The translations under genes were made by a program, and so were the position numbers. Shown here piece by piece: positions 8,744-18,682 of a stretch of DNA of 64,000 bases (position 1 is the stretch's first letter; every line of letters starts with the position of its first letter). The stretch is taken from contig NZ_LZJR01000010.1 in the NCBI RefSeq assembly GCF_001667925.1, positions 121,960 to 185,959 of the forward strand, in the 5' to 3' direction. Below the pieces are notes generated by a model that saw only the letters and a list, made by a program, of their open reading frames with translations, had not been told where the DNA came from and did not search any database. The DNA is from Mycobacterium sp. E2479 (GTDB lineage: Bacteria > Actinomycetota > Actinomycetes > Mycobacteriales > Mycobacteriaceae).

Positions 8744-9514
8744 CTAGGTCTGCAGCGAGGACAGATTGAAGACGGCACCCGTCGGATCGGCCGCCGCGGC
8801 CAGCCGTCCGTACGGTGTGTCCTCGGCGTCGCGCACCACCGTGCCGCCATTGTCGGCGATCACCCGCAGGGTCTTGTCGACGTCTTCGGCGCCGAAGAAG
8901 ATCACCCAGTTCGACGGGATGTCTTCTGGCAGGGTTGCGGCACCGTCCATGACGCCGAGCAATGGCTCTTCACCGAAGCGCGCTGTGCTGTAACGGAATT
9001 CGTCAGTATCGGAGACAGCCTCGGTCTGCCAGCCAAAGACGTCGCCGTAGAAGGCAAGGGCCGCGCCGTAGCCGCGCGTGGTCAGCTGGTGCCACACCGG
9101 AGCGCCCGCCGCCCCGATGAGCTCGAAGCCGCGGTGGCCCAACGGCTGCCACAGCCCGAACACCGCCCCGGCGGGGTCGGTCGCCACGGCCATGTGACCC
9201 TTTGCGGGCACCTCCATCGCCATGCACACCGATCCACCGGCCGCGGTCACCGCGGCCAGCGTGGTGTCGATCTCGCGGGTGTGGAAGTAGGTGGCCCAGT
9301 GGTCGGGCGACCCGCTTTCTGGCCGGTTGGCCATGACCCCGGCCACCGGGTGGCCGTCCTTGGCCGCATTGACGTAGCCGCCGTACTCGGGTCCGGCGGA
9401 CTCGAACGTCCAGCCGAAGACCGTGCCGTAAAAGTCCTGGGCGCGGGCGACGTCGGACGTGGTCAGATCGATCCAGCATGGAGCGCCTAGCGGGGCGCAG
9501 TCAGGGATGGGCAC
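8744..9514 (-). CDS. Double-domain VOC (glyoxalase-like) protein, Rv0911-like
   Basis: 256 residues from GTG 9514. This start is chosen because a perfect AGGAGG (9520-9525) lies 5 nt upstream and the protein then begins MPIPDCAPLGAPCWIDL; the frame is open 15 codons further but without a ribosome site. Two VOC modules are fused: one at about residues 8-120 (DVARAQDFYGTVFGWTFE, then DPAGAVFGLWQ) and one at about 135-255 (GYGAALAFYGDVFGWQTE, then ADPTGAVFNLSS). The fused repeat is typical of mycobacterial CFP32/Rv0577-like proteins, one of which has been linked to phenol-glyceride or methylglyoxal handling; the ligand here is unknown. It follows the SRPBCC toxin gene on the same strand. Confidence 0.85.
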   Translation of the reverse strand: MPIPDCAPLGAPCWIDLTTSDVARAQDFYGTVFGWTFESAGPEYGGYVNAAKDGHPVAGVMANRPESGSPDHWATYFHTREIDTTLAAVTAAGGSVCMAMEVPAKGHMAVATDPAGAVFGLWQPLGHRGFELIGAAGAPVWHQLTTRGYGAALAFYGDVFGWQTEAVSDTDEFRYSTARFGEEPLLGVMDGAATLPEDIPSNWVIFFGAEDVDKTLRVIADNGGTVVRDAEDTPYGRLAAAADPTGAVFNLSSLQT

Positions 9515-9602
9515 GGTGACCTCCTGGTGGTGTTCTGGCCCCGAAGGAAAGGGCTTCACACTGTAGACCGCCGTCGGGCCGGAAACTCATCGGCGGCGGC
9601 GA

Positions 9603-10076
9603 TCAGCGACGAGCCCCACCGTCGCCATTCGTGCTCGGGTCGGCCCGGGTGAACACGGTGACGAAGTTCTCCAGCGATTGGTTGATGTCGCCCCGCAAGG
9701 CGGCGGCGACGATCATGCCGATGGGACCGAACAGCGCCGGCCCGCCCAGGTGTACGTCGAAGCTGACGATGGAGCCGTCGTCTTTTGGCGCGACCTTGGC
9801 CATCAGCTTGACCTTGACCCCGCCGACCCCGTCGCCGTTGAGCGTCATGCCCTCGGGCGGCTTGTAGCGCACGACCGTCCACTTGATCCGGTTGTACATC
9901 CCCTTGACCTCGACGATCGACTCGACGACCGTGCCCTTTTCTATCGCGTCGGGCAGGATGCTGCGCCACACCCGGTGAATGGTCAGCCAGTCCCTGTACC
10001 GGGACAGGTCAGAGGCGTGCTGCCAGGCCTCCTCCGGTGGCAGCGGGACATCGATGGATCCGGAAAGCTTGGCCAT
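9603..10076 (-). CDS. SRPBCC-fold protein, Rv0910-type toxin
   Basis: 157 residues from ATG 10076. It begins MAKLSGSIDVPLPPEEAWQHASDL, the opening of the polyketide cyclase/SRPBCC (START-like) fold, and ends with an amphipathic helix (LENFVTVFTRAD). In M. tuberculosis the homologue Rv0910 was identified in a screen as the toxin of a toxin-antitoxin pair with Rv0909; the mechanism is not known to me. Here the same order holds: the 62-residue antitoxin-like gene ends 3 nt before this start, so the two are co-translated. The fold otherwise suggests binding of a hydrophobic ligand. The toxin assignment rests on homology only. Confidence 0.82.
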   Translation of the reverse strand: MAKLSGSIDVPLPPEEAWQHASDLSRYRDWLTIHRVWRSILPDAIEKGTVVESIVEVKGMYNRIKWTVVRYKPPEGMTLNGDGVGGVKVKLMAKVAPKDDGSIVSFDVHLGGPALFGPIGMIVAAALRGDINQSLENFVTVFTRADPSTNGDGGARR

Positions 10077-10079
10077 TGC

Positions 10080-10268
10080 TCAGTTCTGCTGGTCGCCGGT
10101 GTCCGGGGCGCCGGTGGCCTTCTTGGCCTGCTCCTGCACCTGGTGGATGGTGTCGGTGTACTTGCCCTGCGTCTTCTCGTCGACGAACTCGCCGGCCTTG
10201 TCGATCGCCATCTCGACCTTGTCGGCGTTCTGCGACAACAGGTCCTTCGCCTTGTCCAGGAAACCCAT
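10080..10268 (-). CDS. Rv0909-type small antitoxin-like protein
   Basis: 62 residues from ATG 10268, preceded by GGGAGGAG. The protein is highly charged and helical ([19 protein letters not shown], then [15 protein letters not shown]), the pattern of the CsbD/antitoxin-like Rv0909 family, with a short disordered tail [10 protein letters not shown]. Charged amphipathic repeats suggest one long helix that could wrap the SRPBCC partner. It stops 3 nt before the start of the Rv0910-type toxin gene. Antitoxin-first order and tight spacing fit a type II pair; function is inferred from the M. tuberculosis homologues. Confidence 0.85.
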   Translation of the reverse strand: MGFLDKAKDLLSQNADKVEMAIDKAGEFVDEKTQGKYTDTIHQVQEQAKKATGAPDTGDQQN

Positions 10269-10336
10269 GCGCTCCTCCCTTTTCCCGGCATCGTACTTGG
10301 TCCGCGACAACCCACTGCGGGGTGAGTTCGGCGCGC

Positions 10337-12718
10337 TCAGCGCCACAACCGCGGCTGCACGCCCAACACCTTGGCGCGAATCCACCACGTGGCCTCGATA
10401 GCTGCGGCGCCCAGCACACCGACGCCCAGCGCGGTCGACGTCACCGCGACATTGGACGGGTCGAGCAGGAACGCCTTGCGCGCCAACGGCAGGCTGAAAA
10501 TCACGACATAGGCCACGCCCGAAGCGATTACCAGCGCCACCCGCCACCACTGGTACGGCCGCGCCACCACCGCCAGCACCCACAGCGCCGTCATCAGCAA
10601 GGTGATCAGGGCGGCAGTGGACGCCTGATCCTGTTGCTGGAAGCTGGCGTGACGACCGTGATACGCCAGCAGGTAGGAGGCGAACGTCGCGCTGCCGACG
10701 ATCAATCCGGAGGGCAGTGCCGATGAGACGACCCGGCGCACGAAGCCCGGGTGCGCGCGTTCGTTGTTGGGCGCCAGCGACAGGATGAACGACGGTATGC
10801 CGATGGTGAACCAAGCCGCGATGGTGACGTGGATGGGCTGGAACGGATATAGCAACGGGTCGGCCTTGAGTGGTTTGGCCAGCAGGCATTCGATGCCCAC
10901 CAAGAAGGCCAGCAGGACCGAGTACACCGTTTTGGTCAAGAAAAGGTTAGCGACGCGTTCGATGTTGCCGATCACCCGCCTGCCCTCGCCGACGACGTAA
11001 GGCAGCGTCTCGAATCTGTTGTCCAGCAGCACGATCTGCGCGACGGCGCGCGCTGCCGGACTGCCGGATCCCATCGCGACGCCGATGTCGGCGTCCTTGA
11101 GGGCCAGCACGTCGTTGACGCCATCGCCGGTCATCGCGACAGTGTGTCCGTGTGTTTGCAGGGCGTGCACCATGGCCCGTTTCTGGTCCGGCCGTACCCT
11201 GCCGAAGGTGGTGTGAGTGTCCAGCGCGTCCGCCAATTGTGCGGTTTCCGAGGGCAATTGACGCGCGTCCATCGTCTCGCCGCGCAGCCCCAGCGTGCCG
11301 GCGACGGCGCCGACCGAGACCGCGTTGTCCCCGGACAACACCTTGACCGAAACGCCTTGTTCAGCAAAGTAATCCAGCGTCTTGCCCGCGTCCGGGCGCA
11401 CCTTCTGTTCGAGGACCACCAGCGCAACCGGGGTGACGCGGCCCGGCGCGTCGGGGTCGTCGACGGCGACATCACCGGCGCCGACCAGTAGCACCCGTAG
11501 CCCCTGCGCCCCGATCCGCTCGGCCTGTACAGCCACGTCCGACGACGGCTCGAGCAACACGTCCGGAGCCCCCATCACCCAGTTGCCGTGGTCTTGGAAA
11601 GAGACACCGCTCCATTTGGTGGTCGACTTGAAAGGTGCCGTCGCCGTGGCGGTCCAACTGGGGGGCTGGTGATAGGTCTCGGCGATGGCCCGCATGCTCG
11701 CGTTCGGACGCGGATCGGCGGCGGCCAACGAGGCGAGCACGTCGCCGATCGGTTCCCGCTGCGCCGATTGGTCGAGCTCGTCTACGCTCGCGACCCGCAT
11801 ACCGCTCTCGGTCAAGGTGCCCGTCTTGTCCGCGCACACCACGTCGACGCGCGCGAGTCCCTCGATGGCGGGCAGCTCCTGCACCAGGCACCGGCGCTGA
11901 CCGAGCCGCACCACCCCGACCGCGAATGCGACCGAGGTCAACAACACCAGCCCTTCGGGGACCATCGGCACCAGCGCGCCGACCGTGCGCAGCACGGCCT
12001 CCCGCCAGTCCGCGCGCGTGGTGAACAACTGGGTGTAGACGGTCAGCAGTCCAGCCGGCACCAACAGGTAGGTGATGAACTGCAGGATGCGGTTAATCCC
12101 ATTGCGCAGTTCGGATTTCACCAACGTGAACTTGCTGGCCTCCTCGGCGAGCCTGGCCGCGTAGGCGGCCGGCCCGACCTTGGTGGCGCGGTAGGCACCG
12201 CTGCCCGCGACGACGAAGCTGCCTGACATCACCGAGTCACCGACGGCTTTGGCGACCGGGTCGGCCTCCCCGGTCAACAGCGACTCGTCGACCTCCAAGC
12301 TCGCCTCCTCGACGACCTCCCCGTCCACGACGACCTGATCGCCGGGGCCCACCTCGATGATGTCGTCGATCACCACTTCACCGGGCGGCACGGCCTTGGT
12401 CCCGGATTGCCTGCGCACCAGGGGTTTCGCCTGCCCGACGATGGCGAGCCTGTCCAGCGTCTGCTTCGCGCGGATTTCTTGAACCATGCCGACGACACTG
12501 TTGGCGATGATCAACAGCCCGAACATGCCGTTGATCACCGAGCCCGTCGCGACCACGATCAGCAGCAATACTCCGAGGATCGCGTTGATCCGAGTGAACA
12601 CGTTGGCCCGGACGATCTCGGTGATGCTGCGAGTGGCGCGCTGCCGCATCGCGTTGCTTTTGCCGTCCGCCACCCGCTGCGCGACTTCGGCGTCGGTCAG
12701 GCCCGAGGCGTGAGTCAT
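10337..12718 (-). CDS. ctpE: P-type cation-transporting ATPase CtpE (calcium uptake)
   Basis: 793 residues, close to the usual length. The full P-type ATPase set is present: [11 protein letters not shown] (actuator loop), the phosphorylation motif ADKTGTLTE with the catalytic Asp at about residue 303, and the hinge [22 protein letters not shown]. About ten hydrophobic segments occur, two before the actuator domain, two between it and the P domain, and a cluster of six in the last 230 residues. CtpE of mycobacteria has been described as a high-affinity Ca2+ importer important for cell-surface integrity. The start ATG overlaps the stop of the upstream beta-lactamase-like lipoprotein gene (ATGA at 12715-12718), so the two are translationally coupled. 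Confidence 0.95.
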   Translation of the reverse strand: MTHASGLTDAEVAQRVADGKSNAMRQRATRSITEIVRANVFTRINAILGVLLLIVVATGSVINGMFGLLIIANSVVGMVQEIRAKQTLDRLAIVGQAKPLVRRQSGTKAVPPGEVVIDDIIEVGPGDQVVVDGEVVEEASLEVDESLLTGEADPVAKAVGDSVMSGSFVVAGSGAYRATKVGPAAYAARLAEEASKFTLVKSELRNGINRILQFITYLLVPAGLLTVYTQLFTTRADWREAVLRTVGALVPMVPEGLVLLTSVAFAVGVVRLGQRRCLVQELPAIEGLARVDVVCADKTGTLTESGMRVASVDELDQSAQREPIGDVLASLAAADPRPNASMRAIAETYHQPPSWTATATAPFKSTTKWSGVSFQDHGNWVMGAPDVLLEPSSDVAVQAERIGAQGLRVLLVGAGDVAVDDPDAPGRVTPVALVVLEQKVRPDAGKTLDYFAEQGVSVKVLSGDNAVSVGAVAGTLGLRGETMDARQLPSETAQLADALDTHTTFGRVRPDQKRAMVHALQTHGHTVAMTGDGVNDVLALKDADIGVAMGSGSPAARAVAQIVLLDNRFETLPYVVGEGRRVIGNIERVANLFLTKTVYSVLLAFLVGIECLLAKPLKADPLLYPFQPIHVTIAAWFTIGIPSFILSLAPNNERAHPGFVRRVVSSALPSGLIVGSATFASYLLAYHGRHASFQQQDQASTAALITLLMTALWVLAVVARPYQWWRVALVIASGVAYVVIFSLPLARKAFLLDPSNVAVTSTALGVGVLGAAAIEATWWIRAKVLGVQPRLWR

Positions 12719-14298
12719 CGCGTGAAGGTTCCCAGCTTGTTCGAGTCGTAATACTCCAAGTTCAGCGTATGGTCGCCGAAAACAGCTTTGGAAACCGTTC
12801 CGGGTGGTGCGTTTTCGTCGGTCAGCGCAAAGGTGAAGGTGTCGCCGTCCCAGTGGGCGAGGGTGGTCGTCCGGTTTTTCGGACCCATCTGCAGTTGCAG
12901 CGCGCCGTCGTGTTGGGTCACGACCGCCGGCCCCCAGTAGTCGCTCACATAGCTGCCGGCGTAGTCACCGAGCGGTCGGGCCGGGGCGGGGTTGACCGGG
13001 GGTTGCTTTCCGACCAGTGAGCCGACCGGGTTGTTCAACCAGCCGATCGCCTTCTTGTACAGCGGTCCCCAGTCCTCACGGATCCGACCGTACTGAACGA
13101 GGTCCATGAACTCGGCGGTGAGCGTTTCCGGGATGCCGTAGGGCGCGGCGTTGGTCAGCGCGACAATGCCCAAATCCTCCGACGGCAGCACCACGAAATT
13201 TGTGGCCGCGCCCAAATCGAAAGCGCCGGAATGGCTGAACTCGGTGCGGCCCGACGAGTCGACCGAGGAGTTGAAGCCGTATCCGTAGAATCCGGTGCGC
13301 GCCTGCGGCGTCGTGGCGGGCGACGACACCATTTGCGGGCTGATGGCGGGCAGCAGTGCTTCCGGCGACGTGATCCGGCGGCCGTTGTAGGTTCCGTTGC
13401 CCAGCAACATCAATAGCCAGCGCGCCATGTCGTTTACCGATGAACTCACGCCGCCCGCCGGCGACTGGGTGTCCGGGTCGCGCTGGAAGCGGGCCTGCCA
13501 CTTGTCACCGACTTTGATGTGGTTGACCGCATGGTTGGGCCTGGCGATGAAGTCGGCGAACCGCGAACTGGTCGAAGCCATTCCCAGCGGGCGGTAGAGC
13601 ACCTCGTCGGAGAGGTCCTCCCATGGCTTGCCCGCCGCGGCCGCCACCGCCTCGGCACCGGCAGTGATCCCATAGTTGGTGTAGGCGTAGCTGATTCGGA
13701 ACGAATCCAGCGGCAGGTACTTGAGCCGCTCCAGGATTTGCCGGCGGTCATAGCCGAGGTCTTCGAGCTTGTCACCGGCATGGTCTGGCAAGCCGGAGCG
13801 ATGCGCGTACAGGTCGCCGACGGTCACGTGGCTGGTGACGTAGGGATCGTTCAGCGTAAACCACGGCAGCTTGGCCGCGACGGGTGTGTCCCACGCGAGC
13901 ACGTTGTCGCTGACCTCGTGCGCGACTACCGTCGCGCCCACCGATTTGGACACAGAAGCCAACTGGAAGACGGTGTCGGCGTCCACCTTGTTGTCCTTGC
14001 CCTGCCCCTTGCTCTCGTCTTTGACGCCGAAGCCTTTGGCGTACAACACCTTCCCGCTGTGCACGACGGCTACCGCCATCCCGGGAATGCCGGTGCCTTT
14101 CATCAGGTCGTTGATCAACCCGTCCAGCTTGGCGACGGCCTCGTCAATGCGGCCGGCGGGGATCGTCACGCCGGCGACCTCGTTGGGCGGGGTGTCGGAC
14201 AGTGTGGAGGGCTGCCCCGCCGTCGGCTGTACGGAGTCGCACCCCGTCAACCCGAGCAACGCCGCGGTGAGGACGGCCGCGGCCGCGCGATTGGTCAT
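12715..14298 (-). CDS. Lipoprotein of the class C beta-lactamase / serine hydrolase family (Rv0907-like)
   Basis: 527 residues from ATG 14298. Residues 1-20 are a lipoprotein signal ending in the lipobox LTGC, so the mature protein is anchored through Cys20. The serine beta-lactamase/penicillin-binding fold follows: S115-V-S-K118 is the nucleophile motif, YTN at about residue 207 the second motif, and a C-terminal beta domain starts near residue 430. Members include esterases, D-amino peptidases and true beta-lactamases; which applies cannot be told. It sits between the MBL-fold gene and ctpE and overlaps ctpE by 4 nt. A cell-envelope role is inferred from anchoring and operon. Confidence 0.9.
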   Translation of the reverse strand: MTNRAAAAVLTAALLGLTGCDSVQPTAGQPSTLSDTPPNEVAGVTIPAGRIDEAVAKLDGLINDLMKGTGIPGMAVAVVHSGKVLYAKGFGVKDESKGQGKDNKVDADTVFQLASVSKSVGATVVAHEVSDNVLAWDTPVAAKLPWFTLNDPYVTSHVTVGDLYAHRSGLPDHAGDKLEDLGYDRRQILERLKYLPLDSFRISYAYTNYGITAGAEAVAAAAGKPWEDLSDEVLYRPLGMASTSSRFADFIARPNHAVNHIKVGDKWQARFQRDPDTQSPAGGVSSSVNDMARWLLMLLGNGTYNGRRITSPEALLPAISPQMVSSPATTPQARTGFYGYGFNSSVDSSGRTEFSHSGAFDLGAATNFVVLPSEDLGIVALTNAAPYGIPETLTAEFMDLVQYGRIREDWGPLYKKAIGWLNNPVGSLVGKQPPVNPAPARPLGDYAGSYVSDYWGPAVVTQHDGALQLQMGPKNRTTTLAHWDGDTFTFALTDENAPPGTVSKAVFGDHTLNLEYYDSNKLGTFTR

Positions 14299-14338
14299 CC
14301 GCGAACCCTAACGCGGTGACGATGGGCGCCGCGTGGAT

Positions 14339-15457
14339 CTACAGCCGCCACCAGGCATCGGATTTCTCCGGTGCCGCGGGATCGATGCGTTGACCCGGCG
14401 CCGGCACCGCCACCTGCACCCGCTCCGGCGCGGCGGCGGCGAGCAGCCGCTCAACCGGTTCAGCCCACGGGTGCGGGGCCAATCGGAAGGTGCCCCAATG
14501 GATCGGCACCAGCAGTCCGCCATCGGTGACGTCGAGGTGCGCGCGCACCGCCTCCTCGGGGTTCATGTGGACATCGGGCCACGCCGTGTTGTAGGCCCCG
14601 ATCGGCAGCAGCGTCAGGTCGAACGGCCCGTGATCGGCGCCGATCTGCTCGAAGCTCTTCGAGTAGCCGGTGTCGCCGCCGAAGTACGCCCGATGCGCCG
14701 GGCCGACGAACGCCCAGGACGCCCACAGCGTCGTATTGCGGTCCAGAAAGCGTCCCGAGAAGTGCCGCGCCGGCACGCACACCACGGCCAGCTCGTCGAC
14801 TTTGGCGCTCTGATGCCAGTCGAGCTCGACGATGCGCTGATCGGGTATCCCCCACCGCCGCAGGTGGGCCCCGATGCCAAGCGGCACGAAGAACGGTGCC
14901 CGCTGAGTGCGGGCCAGCGCCCTGACCGTGTCGATGTCGAGGTGGTCGTAATGATCGTGGCTGATCACCACCGCGTCGACGGCGGGCAGCGCCTCGAGTT
15001 GGATCGGCGGCGGATGCAGCCGCTGCGGGCCGACGACGTCCGACGGCGAACACCGGTCGCTCCATACGGGATCGGTGAGTACCCGGTAACCGTCGATCTC
15101 CAGCAGCGCCGTGGAATGACCGAACCAGCTCACAGCCAGCCGGCTCGGGTCGGCGTCGAGCATCCCCGGCGACGCCAGCGGGATCGGCCCCTTCGGCTTG
15201 CTCGCGCCCCGGTTGCCGATCAGCTCCCACGCGATGAGCCGCAGTTGCTCGCGGTCCATCTTGGTCTCGGAGGCGGGCTCGAGGTTGACGAAGACGCCGT
15301 TGCGGTAGTGCGGCGACCCGGCTGTCACCGCGGCGATCGAGGCTGGATGGGCGCCGAGCGCGTCCGGCGCGCCGTGCAGCGCTCGCATCAGCCAACCGCC
15401 CGCCGCCAGCGACGCCGTGCCGGCGACCAGCCGTAGCGTCCCCCGCATGTTTGTCAC
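14339..15457 (-). CDS. Metallo-beta-lactamase-fold hydrolase, NAPE-PLD-like (Rv0906-like)
   Basis: 372 residues from GTG 15457, which overlaps the echA6 stop as GTGA (15454-15457); ATG 15448 is a fallback. The N-terminus has a hydrophobic stretch ([15 protein letters not shown], residues 9-23) that could be a signal or anchor. The zinc site HDHYDHLD (HxHxDH) lies at about residue 165, with a downstream PARHFSGR His, a GGDTGYS Asp and a VPIHWGTF His, the full ligand set of the UlaG/N-acyl-phosphatidylethanolamine phospholipase D group. A role in hydrolysing a lipid phosphodiester or similar substrate at the envelope is plausible. It is flanked by echA6 and the serine-hydrolase lipoprotein on the same strand. 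Confidence 0.9.
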   Translation of the reverse strand: MTNMRGTLRLVAGTASLAAGGWLMRALHGAPDALGAHPASIAAVTAGSPHYRNGVFVNLEPASETKMDREQLRLIAWELIGNRGASKPKGPIPLASPGMLDADPSRLAVSWFGHSTALLEIDGYRVLTDPVWSDRCSPSDVVGPQRLHPPPIQLEALPAVDAVVISHDHYDHLDIDTVRALARTQRAPFFVPLGIGAHLRRWGIPDQRIVELDWHQSAKVDELAVVCVPARHFSGRFLDRNTTLWASWAFVGPAHRAYFGGDTGYSKSFEQIGADHGPFDLTLLPIGAYNTAWPDVHMNPEEAVRAHLDVTDGGLLVPIHWGTFRLAPHPWAEPVERLLAAAAPERVQVAVPAPGQRIDPAAPEKSDAWWRL

Positions 15458-16185
15458 GCCCCCTGGAACTTCGGTGGCCGCTTCTCGATGCGGGCGACCT
15501 GGGCTTCGACGACGTCTTGGCTGCTCCAGGCTTTGTCGAAGAGTTCCTTGTGCACCGGATCGGCCTCTTCGATGGCGCCGTCGTCGTTGAGCACCCGCTT
15601 GGCGTGCTGGATCGCCAGCGGCGCCAGCCCGGCGATCTCGGCGGCCCAGGCCTGCGCGTCGGCCAGTGTCCCGATGCGATTGGCCATCCCGGTCTGCAGC
15701 GCCACGTCGGCGGTCAGCCTCTCCGCCGTGAGCAGCATCGCCCGAGCCCGGCCGTGACCGACGAGGGACGACAGCCGCCGGATGCTCCAGTTATCCAGCG
15801 CCAGGCCATATTTCGAGGTCGGGAATTGGAAGAACGCGTCGGGTGCGACGACCCGCAGATCGCATTGCATGGCCAACTGCAGGCCCGCGCCGATGGCCGG
15901 GCCGTTGATGGCCCCGATCACCGGGATCAATGTGGCATCGAGCACCCTGTGCAGCTCGACGAGCCGGTCGGGGTAGTCGGCCGCGAAGGCGTCACCGCTG
16001 AGATCTGCGCCGGCACAGAACGCCGTCCCCTGCCCCGTCAGCACGATCGCGCGGGTGGAGCCGTCTCCGGCCTTCAGCACGGCCTCGCGCAGCTCCTCGA
16101 CCAGCTCAGAGTTCAACGCGTTGCGGCGCTCGGGGCGCTGCAGCTCGATGGTCATAACGGCCTCGGCCCGGGTAACACCGATCAT
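15454..16185 (-). CDS. echA6: Enoyl-CoA hydratase-family protein EchA6
   Basis: 243 residues from ATG 16185, the length I recall for EchA6. The crotonase fold shows [10 protein letters not shown], the oxyanion-hole segment [12 protein letters not shown] and [13 protein letters not shown]. The second catalytic position reads [12 protein letters not shown] without the usual glutamates, matching what is known of M. tuberculosis EchA6: a catalytically inert acyl-CoA-binding protein that feeds long-chain acyl-CoA into mycolic-acid synthesis and is the target of THPP compounds. It is the first gene of the minus-strand run that continues to ctpE and beyond. Only 27 nt separate its start from the divergent accD3 start, so transcripts in both directions are probably leaderless. 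Confidence 0.93.
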   Translation of the reverse strand: MIGVTRAEAVMTIELQRPERRNALNSELVEELREAVLKAGDGSTRAIVLTGQGTAFCAGADLSGDAFAADYPDRLVELHRVLDATLIPVIGAINGPAIGAGLQLAMQCDLRVVAPDAFFQFPTSKYGLALDNWSIRRLSSLVGHGRARAMLLTAERLTADVALQTGMANRIGTLADAQAWAAEIAGLAPLAIQHAKRVLNDDGAIEEADPVHKELFDKAWSSQDVVEAQVARIEKRPPKFQGA

Positions 16186-16212
16186 GGCAGCCACCCTATA
16201 TAGCCTCGTCAC

Positions 16213-17703
16213 GTGAGTCGTATTACGGCTGCTCAACTCCGCGATGCCGTGCTGGACGAAAATTCCTTCATCCGCTGGGACGGTGAACCGCTCAAGGTGC
16301 CGGTCAGCGAGTCCTACGCCCGAGAGCTCGCCGACGCCCGCACCGCGACGGGCCTGGACGAATCGGTGGTCACCGGCGAAGGCCACGTCTTCGGGCGCCG
16401 AGTCGCGGTGGTGGTCTGCGAGTTCGGCTTCCTGGGCGGGTCGATCGGGGTTGCCGCGGCCGAGCGGATCACCGCCGCGGTGCAGCGGGCGACGTCCGAG
16501 GGGCTGCCGCTGCTGGCGTCGCCGAGTTCCGGCGGCACCCGCATGCAAGAGGGAACGGTCGCGTTTCTGCAGATGGTGAAGATCGCCGCGGCCGTGCGGC
16601 TGCACAGACGAGCACACCTGCCCTATCTGGTCTATCTGCGCAATCCGACCACCGGCGGGGTGTTCGCGTCCTGGGGCTCGCTGGGCCATGTGACGGTCGC
16701 CGAGCCGGGCGCGCTGATCGGCTTCCTGGGCCCGCGCGTGTACCAGCTCCTCTACGGCGAACCCTTCCCCGAGGGCGTGCAGACCGCGGAAAACCTTCAG
16801 CGGCACGGCGTGATCGATGGCGTCGTTCCGCTCGATGAGCTGCGCCGCATGCTGGACCGTGCCATGACCGTCATGGCCGACGCTCCTGAGCAGCTGCCCG
16901 CGCCGGCGCCACCCGAACCGACGCCCGACGTCTCGGCGTGGGACTCGGTGGTGGCGTCGCGGCGGCCCGACCGGCCGGGGGTTGGGCTGTTGCTGCGGCA
17001 CGGCGCCACGCATCGGGTGATGCTGTCGGGGACCGGTCAGGGAGAGGCGGCGACCACGTTGTTGGCGTTGGCTCGGTTCGCCGGCCAGCCCGTGGTGGTG
17101 CTTGGCCAGCAGCGGCTGACGGGCGGCTTGGTGGGCCCGGCGTCACTGCGCGAAGCCCGGCGTGGCATGGCGCTGGCCGCCGAGTTGCGTCTGCCGTTGG
17201 TGCTGGCGATCGACACCGCGGGGCCGGCGCTGTCGGCCGAAGCCGAACAGGGCGGGCTCGCCGGGCAGATCGCGCAATGCCTGGCCGAGTTGGTGACGCT
17301 GGATACCCCGACGGTGTCGGTGCTGTTGGGCCAGGGCAGCGGTGGCCCGGCTTTGGCGATGGTGCCCGCCGATCGGGTGCTCGCCGCATTGCACGGGTGG
17401 CTGGCTCCGCTACCACCGGAGGGCGCGAGCGCGATCGTCTTCCGCGACACCGAGCACGCCGCCGAACTCGCTGCGGCACAAGGAATCCGATCTGCCGACC
17501 TGTTGAAGTCGGGAATCGTCGACGCCGTCGTCCCGGAGTATCCCGACGCGGCCGACGAGCCGGTCGAGTTCGCGCAGCGATTGTCGCGGGCCATCGCCGC
17601 CGAGGTGCACGCGCTGCGCGAGCTCCCCTCCGCCGAGCGGCTGGCCGCCCGGCTGCGGCGCTACCGCAACATCGGTCTGCCCGAATTCCGTCGCGACACG
17701 TAA
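16213..17703 (+). CDS. accD3: Acyl-CoA carboxylase carboxyltransferase subunit AccD3
   Basis: 496 residues from GTG 16213 (Rv0904c is about 495). It is a fused carboxyltransferase with an N-half ([51 protein letters not shown]) and a C-half ([27 protein letters not shown]), each supplying part of the biotin/acyl-CoA site. Its exact substrate in mycobacteria is unsettled. It faces echA6 across 27 nt. The last four codons and stop (RDT and TAA) lie inside a 61-bp repeat that recurs at the end of the next gene, so the present C-terminus may have been rewritten by an insertion. Confidence 0.93.
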   Translation: MSRITAAQLRDAVLDENSFIRWDGEPLKVPVSESYARELADARTATGLDESVVTGEGHVFGRRVAVVVCEFGFLGGSIGVAAAERITAAVQRATSEGLPLLASPSSGGTRMQEGTVAFLQMVKIAAAVRLHRRAHLPYLVYLRNPTTGGVFASWGSLGHVTVAEPGALIGFLGPRVYQLLYGEPFPEGVQTAENLQRHGVIDGVVPLDELRRMLDRAMTVMADAPEQLPAPAPPEPTPDVSAWDSVVASRRPDRPGVGLLLRHGATHRVMLSGTGQGEAATTLLALARFAGQPVVVLGQQRLTGGLVGPASLREARRGMALAAELRLPLVLAIDTAGPALSAEAEQGGLAGQIAQCLAELVTLDTPTVSVLLGQGSGGPALAMVPADRVLAALHGWLAPLPPEGASAIVFRDTEHAAELAAAQGIRSADLLKSGIVDAVVPEYPDAADEPVEFAQRLSRAIAAEVHALRELPSAERLAARLRRYRNIGLPEFRRDT

Positions 17704-17751
17704 GCCACGCAGACGACACGCCGACGTACGTGTGCGTGGTTTATGTCTCGC
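17691..17751. repeat. 61-bp direct repeat, upstream copy, with internal hairpin
   Basis: 55 of 61 positions are identical to 18622-18682. It starts inside the last codons of accD3 and ends 28 nt before the DUF559 start. Inside it, TAAGCCACGCAGACG (17701-17715) and CGTGTGCGTGGTTTA (17729-17743) are near-perfect inverted arms around a 13-nt loop, so it can also form a hairpin and may terminate accD3 transcription. Confidence 0.92.
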
Positions 17752-17779
17752 CAAACCGTTCACCCGCACATCGCGTCTT

Positions 17780-18634
17780 ATGCGTATGCATGACGCCTTC
17801 GTGGGCAGCGAAGCTTTGCGCCAGCGAAAACTGACCCGGTATCAGCTGCTCACCGATTTCCGCACGATTTACCCCGACATCTATCTGGCCCGTCACACAT
17901 CACCCTCGCTCCGGATACGGTCTGAGGCGGCGTGGTTATGGTCGCGGCGACGGGGCGTGCTGGCTGGGCTGGCCGCTGCGGCACTGCACGGCGCGGACTG
18001 GATCGACGACGATGAGCCGGTCGAGTTGATTTGGCGCAATCAACATGCCCCCGACGGCATTTTGACCCGCAATCAGCGCCTAGCGGACGACGAAATTTCG
18101 CACGTCACCGGCCTGCCCGTGACCAGCCTCGTGCGCACGGCTTTCGACCTGGCGCGACAACTCCCCTCCGCAGAGGCCGTGGCGCGACTCGACGCCTTGA
18201 TGCGTGCCGCGCCGTTCTCCGCCGAAGACGTGCTGCTCCTGGCCAAGCGACACCGCGGCGCGCGGGGCCTGCACCAACTGCGAACGGTGCTGCCGCTCGT
18301 CGACGCGGGTGCGGCATCCCCAAAAGAGACCTGGCTGCGATTGCTGATCGTCGGCGCAGGATTGCCCAAACCCGAAACCCAGATACCGGTGGTCATGCAT
18401 TACCGGACAGTGGCGCTCCTCGACATGGGCTGGGATCGCTTCAAAGTGGCGGTCGAGTACGACGGGGACCAGCACCGCACGAGCCGGCGCCAGTACGTGC
18501 GAGATATTCGCCGACTCGACGCGCTCGCGGATTGCGGATGGGTCGTCGTGCGGGTGGTCGCTGAAGACCGGCCCGAGGCCGTTATCGGCGGAATCCGAGA
18601 GGCCCTGCGCCGTCGCGGATATCGCGACACATAA
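17780..18634 (+). CDS. DUF559 / Vsr-like endonuclease-domain protein with AbiEi-like N-terminus (copy A)
   Basis: 284 residues from ATG 17780. The N-terminal ~80 residues (RKLTRYQLLTDFRTIYPDIY, then WLWSRRRGVLAGLAAAALHG) resemble the winged-helix region found before DUF559 in AbiEi-type antitoxin-like proteins. The C-terminal part is a PD-(D/E)XK-type nuclease core: E183, D215 in LLDMGW, E226 in VAVEYDG, and H232. The residues needed for catalysis appear intact. Single-gene members scattered through mycobacterial genomes have no assigned role. The gene is exactly framed by 61-bp direct repeats (17691-17751 and 18622-18682) and separates accD3 from prrA, which are adjacent in M. tuberculosis. 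A second copy (B) lies at 37621-38487. I infer a mobile or homing-like nuclease cassette. Confidence 0.85.
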   Translation: MRMHDAFVGSEALRQRKLTRYQLLTDFRTIYPDIYLARHTSPSLRIRSEAAWLWSRRRGVLAGLAAAALHGADWIDDDEPVELIWRNQHAPDGILTRNQRLADDEISHVTGLPVTSLVRTAFDLARQLPSAEAVARLDALMRAAPFSAEDVLLLAKRHRGARGLHQLRTVLPLVDAGAASPKETWLRLLIVGAGLPKPETQIPVVMHYRTVALLDMGWDRFKVAVEYDGDQHRTSRRQYVRDIRRLDALADCGWVVVRVVAEDRPEAVIGGIREALRRRGYRDT

Positions 18635-18682
18635 GCCACGCACACGACGCGCCGACGTACATGTGTGTGGTTTATGACTCGC
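18622..18682. repeat. 61-bp direct repeat, downstream copy
   Basis: 55/61 identical to 17691-17751. It begins inside the last codons of the DUF559 gene, so both genes end with the same RDT-stop, and continues past it. The inverted arms are preserved but with G:U-type changes, so the RNA hairpin survives although the DNA palindrome is weaker. It may terminate the DUF559 transcript before prrA. Confidence 0.92.

Noticed and set aside
17780..18634. The DUF559 gene as half of an AbiE-type (type IV) toxin-antitoxin system
   Set aside because: The N-terminus resembles AbiEi-type proteins, but no nucleotidyltransferase (AbiEii-type) toxin gene lies beside either copy, so a two-gene system is not supported.
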